This document shows, piece by piece, positions 17,801-26,141 of a stretch of 64,000 nucleotides of DNA. Source of the DNA: Curvibacter microcysteis (lineage in GTDB: Bacteria; Pseudomonadota; Gammaproteobacteria; Burkholderiales; Burkholderiaceae_C); the NCBI RefSeq assembly GCF_028649455.1, contig NZ_JAQSIO010000008.1, positions 62,001-126,000 of the forward strand, in the 5' to 3' direction. Positions within the stretch are counted from its first letter, which is position 1; the number at the start of each line of letters is the position of its first letter. A program made the translations under genes and the position numbers. Under the pieces are notes generated by a model. It saw nothing but the letters and a program-made list of their open reading frames with translations. It ran no database searches and had not been told where the DNA came from.

Positions 17801-18727
17801 TCAGTCGGCGCCAATCAGCACTTTGACGTGGGCGCCAGCGCTGCGCGCCAGGGGGCTGAGCACATAGCCGCCTTCCAGGCAGGAAATGACGCGCCCTTGG
17901 CAATGTCGCTGCGCCACCGCCATCAGCTGCTGGGTCACCCATTCGTAGTCGGCTTCGAGCAGGGCCAGGTTGCCCATGTCGTCGTCGCGGTGCGCGTCAA
18001 AGCCCGCAGAGATGTAGATCAGCTCGGGTGCAAAAGCGTCCAGCGCCGGCAGCCAGTGCTGGGTGACAGCGTCGCGGAAGGCGTCGCGGCCCGAGCGCGA
18101 GGGCAGGCCCACATGGACCATGCCGGGGCGGTTGGGCACCTCTTCGGGGAAGGGGTAGAGGCCTTTTTCGTAGATGGAGCACATCAGCACGCGCTCGTCC
18201 CCCAGGAAGATGTCTTCGCTGCCATTGCCGTGGTGCACGTCGAAGTCGATCAGGGCCACCCGGCTCAGGCCATGCACGTCCAGGGCATGGCGCACGCCGA
18301 CGGCGGCGTTGTTGAAGAAGCAAAAGCCCATGGCCTGGCGGTAGGCCGCGTGGTGGCCTGGCGGGCGTACGCAGCAAAAGGCGGCGGCCACCTCGCGGTT
18401 CAGCACCAGGTCGGTGGCCTGCACGGCCGCCCCGGCTGCGCGCAGGGCGGCGGTCACGGTGTGCGGGTTCATGTTGGTGTCGGGGTCGACGGCGTGGTAA
18501 CCCTCGCTGGGCGAGGCGGCCAGGATTTCGCTCACGTACAGCGAGGAATGCGCGCGGCCCAGTTGCTCGGGCGTGGCCAAGGGCGCGTCATAGGGCAGCA
18601 TGTAGTCCAGCAAGCCCTTGATCAGCAGGTGGTCGTGGATGGCCGCCAGGCGCTCCGGGCACTCGGGGTGCTGGGCGCCCATCTCATGGCGGGTGCAATC
18701 GGCGTGGGTGATGTAGGCGGCCAGCAA
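17801..18727 (-). CDS. Histone deacetylase family (AcuC/HDAC-like) deacetylase
   Basis: Zinc-dependent deacetylase-fold enzyme of 308 residues. All hallmark residues are present: RPPGHHA (H125, H126), DFDVHHGNG (D163 and H165 as metal ligands), SAGFDAH (D244) and the catalytic tyrosine in GGY (Y288). Bacterial members remove acyl groups from lysines (AcuC) or from small amides. The start is a TTG at 18727, chosen because GGAG (18734-18737 on the complement) sits six bases upstream; no better ATG gives the full N-terminus. It is the first gene of a pair with the Pat-like fusion, suggesting opposing roles in protein acylation. Confidence 0.88.
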   Translation of the reverse strand: MLAAYITHADCTRHEMGAQHPECPERLAAIHDHLLIKGLLDYMLPYDAPLATPEQLGRAHSSLYVSEILAASPSEGYHAVDPDTNMNPHTVTAALRAAGAAVQATDLVLNREVAAAFCCVRPPGHHAAYRQAMGFCFFNNAAVGVRHALDVHGLSRVALIDFDVHHGNGSEDIFLGDERVLMCSIYEKGLYPFPEEVPNRPGMVHVGLPSRSGRDAFRDAVTQHWLPALDAFAPELIYISAGFDAHRDDDMGNLALLEADYEWVTQQLMAVAQRHCQGRVISCLEGGYVLSPLARSAGAHVKVLIGAD

Positions 18728-18897
18728 AACAGTCTCCGTCGTGGGCCGGTACGGCCGACCCTTTGCACACACTGTAGGCCGGGCCGGCGCGCTCAGATTT
18801 GACCTGCGGCAACTGTTACGGGTGTGCGCCCTGGTCACCAGCGGGTTGACCCGAGGTGCGGGTCGCTTGGGCGACGGGCGGAGCCGCTTGTGGGGCC

Positions 18898-19614
18898 TTA
18901 TTCGGTGGTGCTGGGGCTCCAGAAGGCCTGATGCACAAAGGCTTCGCTCTTCAGCTGGGCCACCAGGGCGTTGAGTTCGCTGCCCTCGATGGAGGTGGCC
19001 GACAGCGTGGCCTCGATCTCCACCTCGTGCTCGCCAAAGGCGTGCACCGACAGGTCGCGCAGCGGGTGCTGCCACTGCTCCAGCAGTTGGTGCAGCAGGG
19101 ACATGGCTTGCTTTTGGTGTTCGCGCGCGGTGATCAGGTAGACCGTGCAAGTGACCTCGACCGAGGGCGTGGCCAGCGGCCGTCGGTTGATCCGGTTGAC
19201 CACCGGGCGCAGCAAGGTGTTGGCGGCCAGCACAAACAGGGTGCCGACGAAGGCTTCCACCACCAGGTCCGAGCCCGCGCAGGCGCCCACGGCGGCCGAG
19301 GCCCACAGCGTGGCGGCGGTGTTGAGGCCGCGCACGCTGCCTTCTTCGCGCATGATCACGCCCGCGCCCAAAAAGCCAATGCCCGACACCACATAGGCAA
19401 TCACGCGCACCGCACCGTCGCTGCCTCCCAGCCGGTTGGCCATGTCAACAAAGATGGCGGCGCCCACCGCCACCAGCACATTGGTGCGCAGGCCGGCGGT
19501 GCGCTGGCGGAACTGGCGCTCCAGCCCGATCAGGCCGCCCATCACGAAGGCGGTGCTCAGGCTCAGCAGCGAGTCGGCCAGGGACACGAGGTTGATGTTT
19601 TGCAGGGCTTGCAT
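18898..19614 (-). CDS. MgtC/SapB family membrane protein
   Basis: Inner-membrane protein of 238 residues. The N-terminal half holds four to five TM helices with the MgtC signature (GGLIGLERQFRQRTAGLRTNVLVAVGAAIF at about 26-55 and IGFLGAGVIMREEGSVRGLNTAATLWASAA at about 99-128). The C-terminal half is a soluble ACT-like domain. MgtC proteins are linked to low-magnesium growth and modulation of ATP synthase or phosphate uptake; no direct magnesium transport should be assumed. It stands alone, 170 bases upstream of the deacetylase gene on the same strand. Confidence 0.88.
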   Translation of the reverse strand: MQALQNINLVSLADSLLSLSTAFVMGGLIGLERQFRQRTAGLRTNVLVAVGAAIFVDMANRLGGSDGAVRVIAYVVSGIGFLGAGVIMREEGSVRGLNTAATLWASAAVGACAGSDLVVEAFVGTLFVLAANTLLRPVVNRINRRPLATPSVEVTCTVYLITAREHQKQAMSLLHQLLEQWQHPLRDLSVHAFGEHEVEIEATLSATSIEGSELNALVAQLKSEAFVHQAFWSPSTTE

Positions 19615-19943
19615 GGCGGTCAGTCAGCACAAAAAAGGGAGGGCGGGGCGCCCAGCGCCATTGTGCCCAGCGTTGCTGTCCGGCGGTATGACAAGCGTGC
19701 TGAATTGCCGTTCACGGCGCGCCAATCCCCCAAAAGGGGACCTTGGTGACGGCCCCCTCGGGTTTGGGCGTGGCCGGGTGCCGGCCTGGGGTGATGTTCT
19801 GAGCGCCTTGTCGGCGTCTTCCGTGGCGTAGGTGGGGAAAAAAGGCGTGGCTGGTCGCGGTCACCGGTCTCGGTGCCAACGATGGCTGGCCAAAACGACT
19901 TTGGGGGACGGATGAGCGTCCCTGAGTCGCCCCACGATGAAAC
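19615..19943. other. Intergenic stretch, no gene seen
   Basis: No convincing ORF or RNA gene in 329 bases. It holds the MgtC promoter region, a GGCCCCCTCGGG segment (about 19760) resembling the core of the repeat at 29371, and a hairpin GGGACG/CGTCCC (19905-19910, 19917-19922). The hairpin may end the hemP transcript, since on the minus strand a short TTTT follows about ten bases later. Confidence 0.35.
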
Positions 19944-20159
19944 TCATTTGGTCAAGATCAACTTGCCCAGTCGGGTGGCCTGCAGCTTGTAGCGCAGGCC
20001 GTTGTGCACGATCTCCACCGCTTTTTGCCCACCCAGCAGCGCCTGGCTGGGCAGCTCACGCAGCGGTTCGGCACCCTTCAGGCGGGCGGGCTGCTGGCTC
20101 AGGCCGGTGGCCGAGACGGCGTCATGAAACGAGAGTGACAGGGCGTTGTGCATGGACAT
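19944..20159 (-). CDS. hemP: Hemin uptake protein HemP
   Basis: Small protein of 71 residues (69 if started at the second ATG, 20153). The C-terminal half, with the pattern SQALLGGQKAVEIVHNGLRYKLQATRLGKLILTK split across about 37-71, matches the HemP/HmuP family (conserved G-x-x-Y-xL-R-T-x-x-GKLILTK ending). In Burkholderia and Bradyrhizobium this small protein is needed for haem-receptor expression or haem uptake. Here it stands apart from any haem transport genes, but a palindromic Fur box lies about 100 bases upstream, so iron regulation is clear. Confidence 0.88.
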   Translation of the reverse strand: MSMHNALSLSFHDAVSATGLSQQPARLKGAEPLRELPSQALLGGQKAVEIVHNGLRYKLQATRLGKLILTK

Positions 20160-20249
20160 GGCGGTGGCAGTGGTTGAACTCTGGCGTGGCACGGTGCGGC
20201 AGCGGGAAGCTGTGCAGGGCGCTGAGGCGCACCGGGCTGGCTGGGTTCT

Positions 20250-20282
20250 ATTATGCACACAAATGAGAATCAATCTCATTTG
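20250..20282 (-). promoter_or_regulatory. Fur-box promoter of hemP
   Basis: Positions 20260-20282 form a palindrome with CAAATGAGA and TCTCATTTG arms; the inner TGAGAATCAATCTCA (20264-20278) fits the 7-1-7 Fur motif with one mismatch. On the minus strand a CATAAT -10 (20255-20250) with upstream TGTG lies just downstream, so Fur would block the promoter. Confidence 0.75.
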
Positions 20283-20338
20283 TTTTTGAAAAAATGAGCA
20301 AAGCTCAGGTGAAGGCCTGGGCCTTGCTCGGGAGCCAC

Positions 20339-22390
20339 TCAGGTGCAGGCCAGGGCGCTGACCTGCACCGCGCAGTCGTAGAAGGTGGGGCCGCGTCCCA
20401 TGTCGGTCAGGGCCTGGCCGGTGAGCTGGTTCACGTTGGTGCCGTTCAGGCCCATCTTGCGCCACCACAAGCCCAGTCCGACCACCACGCCGGGGCGCGC
20501 ACGCGCACTGACGTCGGCCTTGCAGTGGTACTCGCCGCGCGCGTTGAACACGCGCACCACGTCGCCGTGGCGGATCTGGCGCGCGGCGGCGTCTTCGGGG
20601 TGGATCTCCAGCAGCGGCTCGGTTTCCAGCTTGTTGAGGCTGTTGACGTTGACGAAGGTGGAGTTCAGGAAGTTGCGCGCCGGCGGCGAGATCATGGCCA
20701 GCGGCCAGGGCCCCTGTGGGTCAGGCAGCTCGCGGTTGGGCAGGTGCTGGGGCAGGCCGTCCAGGCCCTGGGCCACCAGCTGCGGGTTAAGGAACTCGCA
20801 GCGACCCGAGGGCGTGGGGAACCCCCCTTGGGCGAAGGGCGCGTCCGGCAGGGGCAGGCTGGCAAAGCCCTGCGCCAGCAGGGTGTTGAAGTCGACCTGG
20901 TCGCCAAAGGCCTGGCGGCACAGGGCTTGGTCGTCTTCAGCAAAGCAGGGCTCGTCAAAACCCATTTTTTGCGCCAGGCGGCGGAAGATCTCGCTGTTGG
21001 GCAGGGCTTCGCCCACTGGGGCGATGGCGGGGCGGTTGAGCAGCACGTCGGTGTGGCCGTAAGCCAGGTGCACGTCCCAGTGCTCCAGCTGCGTGGTGGC
21101 GGGCAGCAGGTAGTCGGCGTGGTCGGCGGTGTCGGTCTGGAAGTGCTCCAGCACCACGGTGAACAGGTCTTCGCGCTGGAAGCCTGCCACGACCTTGGCC
21201 GATTCGGGCGCCACCGCGACCGGGTTGCTGTTGTAGACCACCAGGGCTTCGATGGCGGGGCCGAACTCGGGCGAGGCCGGGCGCAGCAAGTCGTCTCCGA
21301 TGGTGGACATGTTGATCAGGCGTGGACGGCGCTCGCCCAGCAGGTCGGGCCGCTGCAAGGCCTGGCGCTGCACCGGGAACTGGCCTGAACTGGACAGCAG
21401 CAATCCACCACCGCGGTGCCGCCAGGCACCCACCAGGGCCGGCAGGCAGGCCACGGCGCGCACCGCATTGCCACCCCCGTGCACGCGTTGCATGCCGTAG
21501 TTCAGGCGGATGGCGGCGGGCTGGGTGGTGCCGTAGTCGCGCGCCAGGCGCTGGATTTGTTCGACCGGCACGCCGCACACCTCGGCCGCGCGTTCGGGCG
21601 GCCATTGCAGGGCGCGCTCGCGCAGTTCCGCCCAACCCAGGGTGTGCTGGGCGATGTAGTCGTGGTCCAGCCAGTCGTGCTGGATCAGCTCGTGCATCAG
21701 GGCCAGCGCCAGGGCGGCGTCGGTGCCCGGGCGCAGGGCGATGTGCTCATGGCATTTGTCGGCGGTTTCGGTTCGGCGCGGGTCAATGCAGACCAGGCGC
21801 GCGCCTTGGCGCTTGGCTTCCTGGGCGATGCGCCAGAAGTGCAGGTTCGAGCCAATTGAGTTGCTGCCCCAAATCAGGATCAGTTTGGCTTCGGCGAAGA
21901 ACTGCACTTTCATGCCGACCTTGCCGCCCAGGGTGTTCATCAGGCCTGCGGTACCGGCCGAGGCGCAAATCGTCTGGTCCAGGCGGCTGGCGCCCAAGCG
22001 GTTGAAGAAGCGCGCCGCCATGCCATCGCCCTGCACCAGGCCCATGGTGCCGGCGTAGCTGTAGGGCAGCACGGCCTCAGGCCGCTGCGCGGCCAAGGCA
22101 CTCAGGCGCGCGGCGATGTCGGTCAGCGCCTCGTCCCAACTGACGCGCTGGAACTGGCCAGCCCCCTTGGGTCCGACGCGCTTTTGCGGGTACAGCAGGC
22201 GGTCGGGGTGGTAGGTGCGCTCGGGGTAGCGCGACACTTTGGCGCACAGCACCCCGTCGGTCAGCGGGTGGTCCGGGTTGCCTTGCACGCGGGTGGCCAC
22301 CCCGTCGCGCACGGTGGTGACCAGGGCGCAGGTGTCGGGGCAGTCATGGGGGCAGGCGCCGCGCACCTGTGTATCGTGGGGGCTGTTCAT
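20339..22390 (-). CDS. Molybdopterin oxidoreductase (DMSO reductase family, catalytic subunit)
   Basis: Enzyme of 683 residues with an N-terminal [4Fe-4S] motif (C13, C17, C21, C49) and the Mo-bis-MGD fold: ICASAGTAG near 142-150 probably provides a Ser-type molybdenum ligand region, and the C-terminal domain begins around residue 560 with the RQIRHGDVVRVFN-like dinucleotide-binding segment. There is no Tat signal, so it appears cytoplasmic. No FeS or membrane subunit gene is adjacent, and the substrate is unknown. It is divergent from a Liv-type binding protein with 89 bases between starts. Confidence 0.85.
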   Translation of the reverse strand: MNSPHDTQVRGACPHDCPDTCALVTTVRDGVATRVQGNPDHPLTDGVLCAKVSRYPERTYHPDRLLYPQKRVGPKGAGQFQRVSWDEALTDIAARLSALAAQRPEAVLPYSYAGTMGLVQGDGMAARFFNRLGASRLDQTICASAGTAGLMNTLGGKVGMKVQFFAEAKLILIWGSNSIGSNLHFWRIAQEAKRQGARLVCIDPRRTETADKCHEHIALRPGTDAALALALMHELIQHDWLDHDYIAQHTLGWAELRERALQWPPERAAEVCGVPVEQIQRLARDYGTTQPAAIRLNYGMQRVHGGGNAVRAVACLPALVGAWRHRGGGLLLSSSGQFPVQRQALQRPDLLGERRPRLINMSTIGDDLLRPASPEFGPAIEALVVYNSNPVAVAPESAKVVAGFQREDLFTVVLEHFQTDTADHADYLLPATTQLEHWDVHLAYGHTDVLLNRPAIAPVGEALPNSEIFRRLAQKMGFDEPCFAEDDQALCRQAFGDQVDFNTLLAQGFASLPLPDAPFAQGGFPTPSGRCEFLNPQLVAQGLDGLPQHLPNRELPDPQGPWPLAMISPPARNFLNSTFVNVNSLNKLETEPLLEIHPEDAAARQIRHGDVVRVFNARGEYHCKADVSARARPGVVVGLGLWWRKMGLNGTNVNQLTGQALTDMGRGPTFYDCAVQVSALACT

Positions 22391-22479
22391 CGTGATCTAA
22401 AGCAGTACTTGTGTTTCGCCGAATTGTCATCCAGGCGCATAAAGGTTAGCTTGGCGTCTGAAATTGTCTGGAGTTTGTC

Positions 22480-23637
22480 ATGGATCAGTCTGCCGTTTTG
22501 AAGGCCCCCAGCCGTCGCCGCTTCGCCTGGGGTGCGGCGGCGCTGCTGGCCGCGCCAGGGCTGGTCCGTGCACAGGCTGAAGGCAAGCTGGTGCTGGGCC
22601 AGTCCGTGCCCTTGACGGGGCCGGCGGCCCAACTGGGTTTGCAGTATGTGCAAGGTGCGCAATTGCTGCTGGAGCGCGTCAATGCCCAAGGCGGCGTGGG
22701 CCGCCGCTCGCTGGAGTTGCGCATCCTGGACGACGGCTACGAGGCCGACCGTTGCGCCGAAAACACACGCCGCCTGATCGATGACGAGGTCTTTGCCCTG
22801 TTTGGCTACGTGGGCACGCCCACCAGCCTGGCGGCGCTGCCACTGGCCACCAAGGCCCGCATCCCCTTTGTGGCGCCCTACAGCGGTGCTGCGGCTTTGC
22901 GGGAGCCCTTCAACCGCCAGGTCTTCCATGTGCGCGCGTCCTACCAGGAAGAGGCGAGCCTGATCGTGCGCGACCTGATCAACCTGGGCCAGCGCCGCAT
23001 TGCGGTGCTGCGGCAAAACGACTCCTATGGCCAGGCGGGGCTGGACGCGGTGACCCGTGCCCTGCAAGGCCATGACCTCAAGCCCGTGGCCCAGGCGGCC
23101 GTGGAGCGCAATTCCCTCGATGTGGCGGTCGCGGTGCGGGCCCTGGTCGCAGTCCAGCCCGATGCCATCGTGCAGATTTGCACCTACCAGGCCAGTGCGG
23201 CCTTTGTGCGGGCCGCGCGCAAGGCGGGCTATGGCGGGCAGTTCCACAACGTGTCCTTCGTGGGCACCCAGGCCCTGGCCGACGCGTTGGGCAAGGACGG
23301 GGCAGGGGTGGTGATCTCCCAGGTCATGCCCTCGCCCTACACCTCGACCCACCCGCTGTCGCGCGACTTCCGGGAGGCGGTGCGCAAGGGGGGTGGCAAG
23401 GTGCAGATCAACTACTCCAGCCTGGAGGGCTACTTGGCTGCCGCCGTGCTGGTCGAGGGTTTGAAGGCGGCCGCCAATGCGGGCCGGCTCAGCCGGGAGT
23501 CCCTGGTCAGCGGCCTGGAGTCGCTGGGCCAGCAGACGGTGGTGGGTTTTCCGATTTCGCTGAGCAGCACCAACCACCAGGCATCGCGCTTTGTGGAGCT
23601 GTCCATGCTGGTGGGCGACGGGCGCGTGCGCACCTGA
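22480..23637 (+). CDS. Liv-type ABC transporter substrate-binding protein (orphan)
   Basis: Periplasmic binding protein of 385 residues of the branched-chain amino acid class (Peripla_BP_6). A twin-arginine-like export signal (RRRFAWGAAALLAAPGLVRAQA) precedes the mature start GKLVLGQSVPLTGPAAQLG, which is typical of LivK-type lobes. No permease or ATPase genes are next to it, so it either works with a transporter elsewhere or serves as a sensor. Possible ligands include amino acids, amides and aromatic acids. It faces the molybdoenzyme gene and converges on argE. Confidence 0.85.
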   Translation: MDQSAVLKAPSRRRFAWGAAALLAAPGLVRAQAEGKLVLGQSVPLTGPAAQLGLQYVQGAQLLLERVNAQGGVGRRSLELRILDDGYEADRCAENTRRLIDDEVFALFGYVGTPTSLAALPLATKARIPFVAPYSGAAALREPFNRQVFHVRASYQEEASLIVRDLINLGQRRIAVLRQNDSYGQAGLDAVTRALQGHDLKPVAQAAVERNSLDVAVAVRALVAVQPDAIVQICTYQASAAFVRAARKAGYGGQFHNVSFVGTQALADALGKDGAGVVISQVMPSPYTSTHPLSRDFREAVRKGGGKVQINYSSLEGYLAAAVLVEGLKAAANAGRLSRESLVSGLESLGQQTVVGFPISLSSTNHQASRFVELSMLVGDGRVRT

Positions 23638-23685
23638 GCCCCGGCGCCCGGCGCGCGCGCTGCTGGGGCCGTGCTTCGACGGGGC

Positions 23686-24852
23686 TCAGGCCAGGTCGGC
23701 CACGCTGGCCACGCCAGCCAGGCCCTGCAAAAAGGCCTCGCAGCGGCCCAGTTGTTCCAGGCTGACGTATTCGTCGGGTTGGTGCGCTTGTTCGATGCTG
23801 CCCGGGCCGCACACCACGGTGGGGATGCCGGCTTGCTTGAACAGCCCCGCTTCGGTGCCAAACGCCACCAGGGTGGTGCCTTGTTCGCCGGCCAGGCGCT
23901 GGGCCAGCCGGGTGACCGCGTCGTCGGCCGAGCCCAAAAAGGCGGGCACCTCGCAAATCGGCTCGAAGCGGAAGCCCGCCTCGGGCGCCACCTGCTGCAT
24001 GCGCGGCTCCAGCGTGCGCGCATGGGCCAGCACCTCGGCCTGCATGAGTGCCGCGTCGGCCGTCGGCAGGTTGCGGAACTCGTAGCGGAACTCGGCGTCG
24101 CGCGGCACCACGTTGTCGGCAATGCCGCCATGGAACTGGCCCACGCTGGCGGTGGAGTAGGGCACGTCAAAGCCGTCGTAGCGCGGCTCGTTGTGTTCAA
24201 AGCCTTCGGCCATGTCGCGCAGCTTGCCCACCAGGCGGGCGGCCATTTCGATGGCGTTGACCGAGCGCGGTGTCAGCGAGGAATGCGCTTCCTTGCCGCG
24301 CACACAGCATTTGTAGCGGTACACGCCCTTGTGCGCGATGGCGGGCACCATCAGCGTGGGTTCGCCCACGATGCAGGCCAGCGGGCGGATGCCGGCGTCG
24401 CGCAGGTCAGCGATCAGTTCCTTGACGCCCAGGCAGCCCACCTCTTCATCGTAGCTCAGCGCCAGGTGCACCGCGAACGGGGCTGGGCTGTCCAGGTAGG
24501 CCTGTGCCTGCGCCAGGGCCAGGCCGATGAAGGCCTTCATGTCGGCCGAGCCGCGCCCGTACAGGCGACCGTCCTGCACCGTGGCAGACAGCGGGTCCAG
24601 GCTCCAGGCCTGGCCGTCCCAGGGCACGGTGTCGGTGTGGCCCGACAGGATGACGCCCGCGGGCTTGCCCTCGCCCAGGGTGGCGAACAGGTTGGCCTTG
24701 GTCTTGTCGGCGCTGTAGGTGATGCGGCTTTTGACCCCCAGGCGCAAGAGCTCGTCGCGCACAAAGTGGATCAGCGTGAGGTTGGAATGGCGGCTGACCG
24801 TGTCCATGCGGACCAGGGTCTGCGCGAGTTCAAGGGCGCGTGTTGAAATCAT
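23686..24852 (-). CDS. argE: Acetylornithine deacetylase (M20 family)
   Basis: Cytoplasmic zinc amidohydrolase of 388 residues that would release ornithine from N-acetylornithine. Motifs are SGHTDTVPWDG (metal His and Asp) at about 73-82, the GRGSADMK bridge Asp at about 100, the catalytic DEEVGCLG region near 132 and a late VCGPGS/ H-containing EQAHQPDEY motif near 350-365. It fits the ArgE/DapE clade, best ArgE. A start at 24861 would add three residues; neither start has a clear ribosome site. The gene is divergent from an M20D amidohydrolase with about 85 bases between. Confidence 0.88.
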   Translation of the reverse strand: MISTRALELAQTLVRMDTVSRHSNLTLIHFVRDELLRLGVKSRITYSADKTKANLFATLGEGKPAGVILSGHTDTVPWDGQAWSLDPLSATVQDGRLYGRGSADMKAFIGLALAQAQAYLDSPAPFAVHLALSYDEEVGCLGVKELIADLRDAGIRPLACIVGEPTLMVPAIAHKGVYRYKCCVRGKEAHSSLTPRSVNAIEMAARLVGKLRDMAEGFEHNEPRYDGFDVPYSTASVGQFHGGIADNVVPRDAEFRYEFRNLPTADAALMQAEVLAHARTLEPRMQQVAPEAGFRFEPICEVPAFLGSADDAVTRLAQRLAGEQGTTLVAFGTEAGLFKQAGIPTVVCGPGSIEQAHQPDEYVSLEQLGRCEAFLQGLAGVASVADLA

Positions 24853-24936
24853 CGTTGGCATTGTGGAGGATTTGCCCTGATGGCGCAGAACTTGCAGGAT
24901 TGCTAGACTGAAACATTCAGCGTTTACTACATCACC

Positions 24937-26139
24937 ATGCAAGTCATCGACTCGATCCTGGCCCAGGCGGCGGGCATCGCCGCAGTTCGCCGCGACATCC
25001 ACGCCCACCCCGAACTGTGTTTTGAAGAGCAGCGCACCGCCGACCTGGTGGCGCAAAAGCTCACCGAGTGGGGCATCCCCGTGCACCGGGGCCTGGGCAC
25101 CACGGGCGTGGTCGGCATCATCAAGGGCGGCGACAGCCCGCGCGCCATCGGCCTGCGCGCCGACATGGACGCCCTGCCCATGCAAGAGTTCAATACCTTC
25201 GAGCACGCCAGCCGCCACGCCGGCAAGATGCACGCCTGCGGTCACGACGGCCATGTGGCCATGCTGTTGGCCGCCGCGCAACACCTGGCGCAGCACCGCC
25301 ATTTCGATGGCACGGTCTACGTGATCTTCCAACCCGCCGAAGAAGGCGGCGGCGGCGCGCGCGAGATGATCGCCGACGGCCTGTTCGAAAAATTCCCCAT
25401 GGACGTGGTCTATGGCATGCACAACTGGCCCGGTATGCCCGTGGGCACCATGGCGGTCAGCACGGGGCCGGTCATGGCTTCGAGCAACGAGTTCAAGATC
25501 ACGGTGCGCGGCAAGGGCGGCCACGCGGCCCTGCCGCACACCGGCATCGACCCGGTGCTGGTGGCTTGCCAGATGGTGCAGGCCTTCCAGACCATCATCA
25601 CGCGCAACAAGAAGCCGGTCGAGGCCGGCGTGATCTCGGTCACCATGATCCACGCCGGTGAAGCCACCAACGTGATCCCCGACAGCGTCGAGCTGCAGGG
25701 CACGGTGCGCACCTTCACCCTGGAGCTGCTGGACCTGATCGAAAAGCGCATGGAAGACATCGCCCGCAACCTGTGCGCGGCCTTCGACGCCGACTGCGAC
25801 TTTGAATTTGTGCGCAACTACCCGCCCACCATCAACCACCCGGCTGAGGCCGAGCTGGCGCGCCAGGTCATGGTGCAGGTGGTCGGCGCCGAGCGCGCCC
25901 TGCCGCAAGAGCCCACCATGGGCGCCGAAGACTTCTCCTACATGCTGCAGGCCAAGCCCGGCGCCTACCTGTTCATTGCCAACGGCGACGGCACGCACCG
26001 CGAAATGGGCCACGGCGGCGGCCCGTGCATGCTGCACAACCCGAGCTACGACTTCAACGACGAGCTGATTCCCCTGGGTGGCTCCTACTGGGTGCAGCTG
26101 GTCGAAGCCTGGTTCCGCCAACCGACCTCGGTGCGCTGA
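24937..26139 (+). CDS. M20D amidohydrolase (hippurate/IAA-amino acid hydrolase-like)
   Basis: Metal-dependent amidohydrolase of 400 residues. Diagnostic motifs are RRDIHAHPELCFEE near 18-31, RADMDALPMQE near 75-85, the metal-binding HACGHDGHVAML near 104-115 and PAEEGGGGAREMI near 134-146. Relatives cleave N-acyl amino acids such as hippurate, N-acetyl amino acids or indole-acetyl conjugates; the substrate is not assignable. It runs into the DUF2817 gene with a two-base gap, so the two likely form an operon for acyl-amino-acid or peptide breakdown. Confidence 0.88.
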   Translation: MQVIDSILAQAAGIAAVRRDIHAHPELCFEEQRTADLVAQKLTEWGIPVHRGLGTTGVVGIIKGGDSPRAIGLRADMDALPMQEFNTFEHASRHAGKMHACGHDGHVAMLLAAAQHLAQHRHFDGTVYVIFQPAEEGGGGAREMIADGLFEKFPMDVVYGMHNWPGMPVGTMAVSTGPVMASSNEFKITVRGKGGHAALPHTGIDPVLVACQMVQAFQTIITRNKKPVEAGVISVTMIHAGEATNVIPDSVELQGTVRTFTLELLDLIEKRMEDIARNLCAAFDADCDFEFVRNYPPTINHPAEAELARQVMVQVVGAERALPQEPTMGAEDFSYMLQAKPGAYLFIANGDGTHREMGHGGGPCMLHNPSYDFNDELIPLGGSYWVQLVEAWFRQPTSVR

Positions 26140-26141
26140 GC

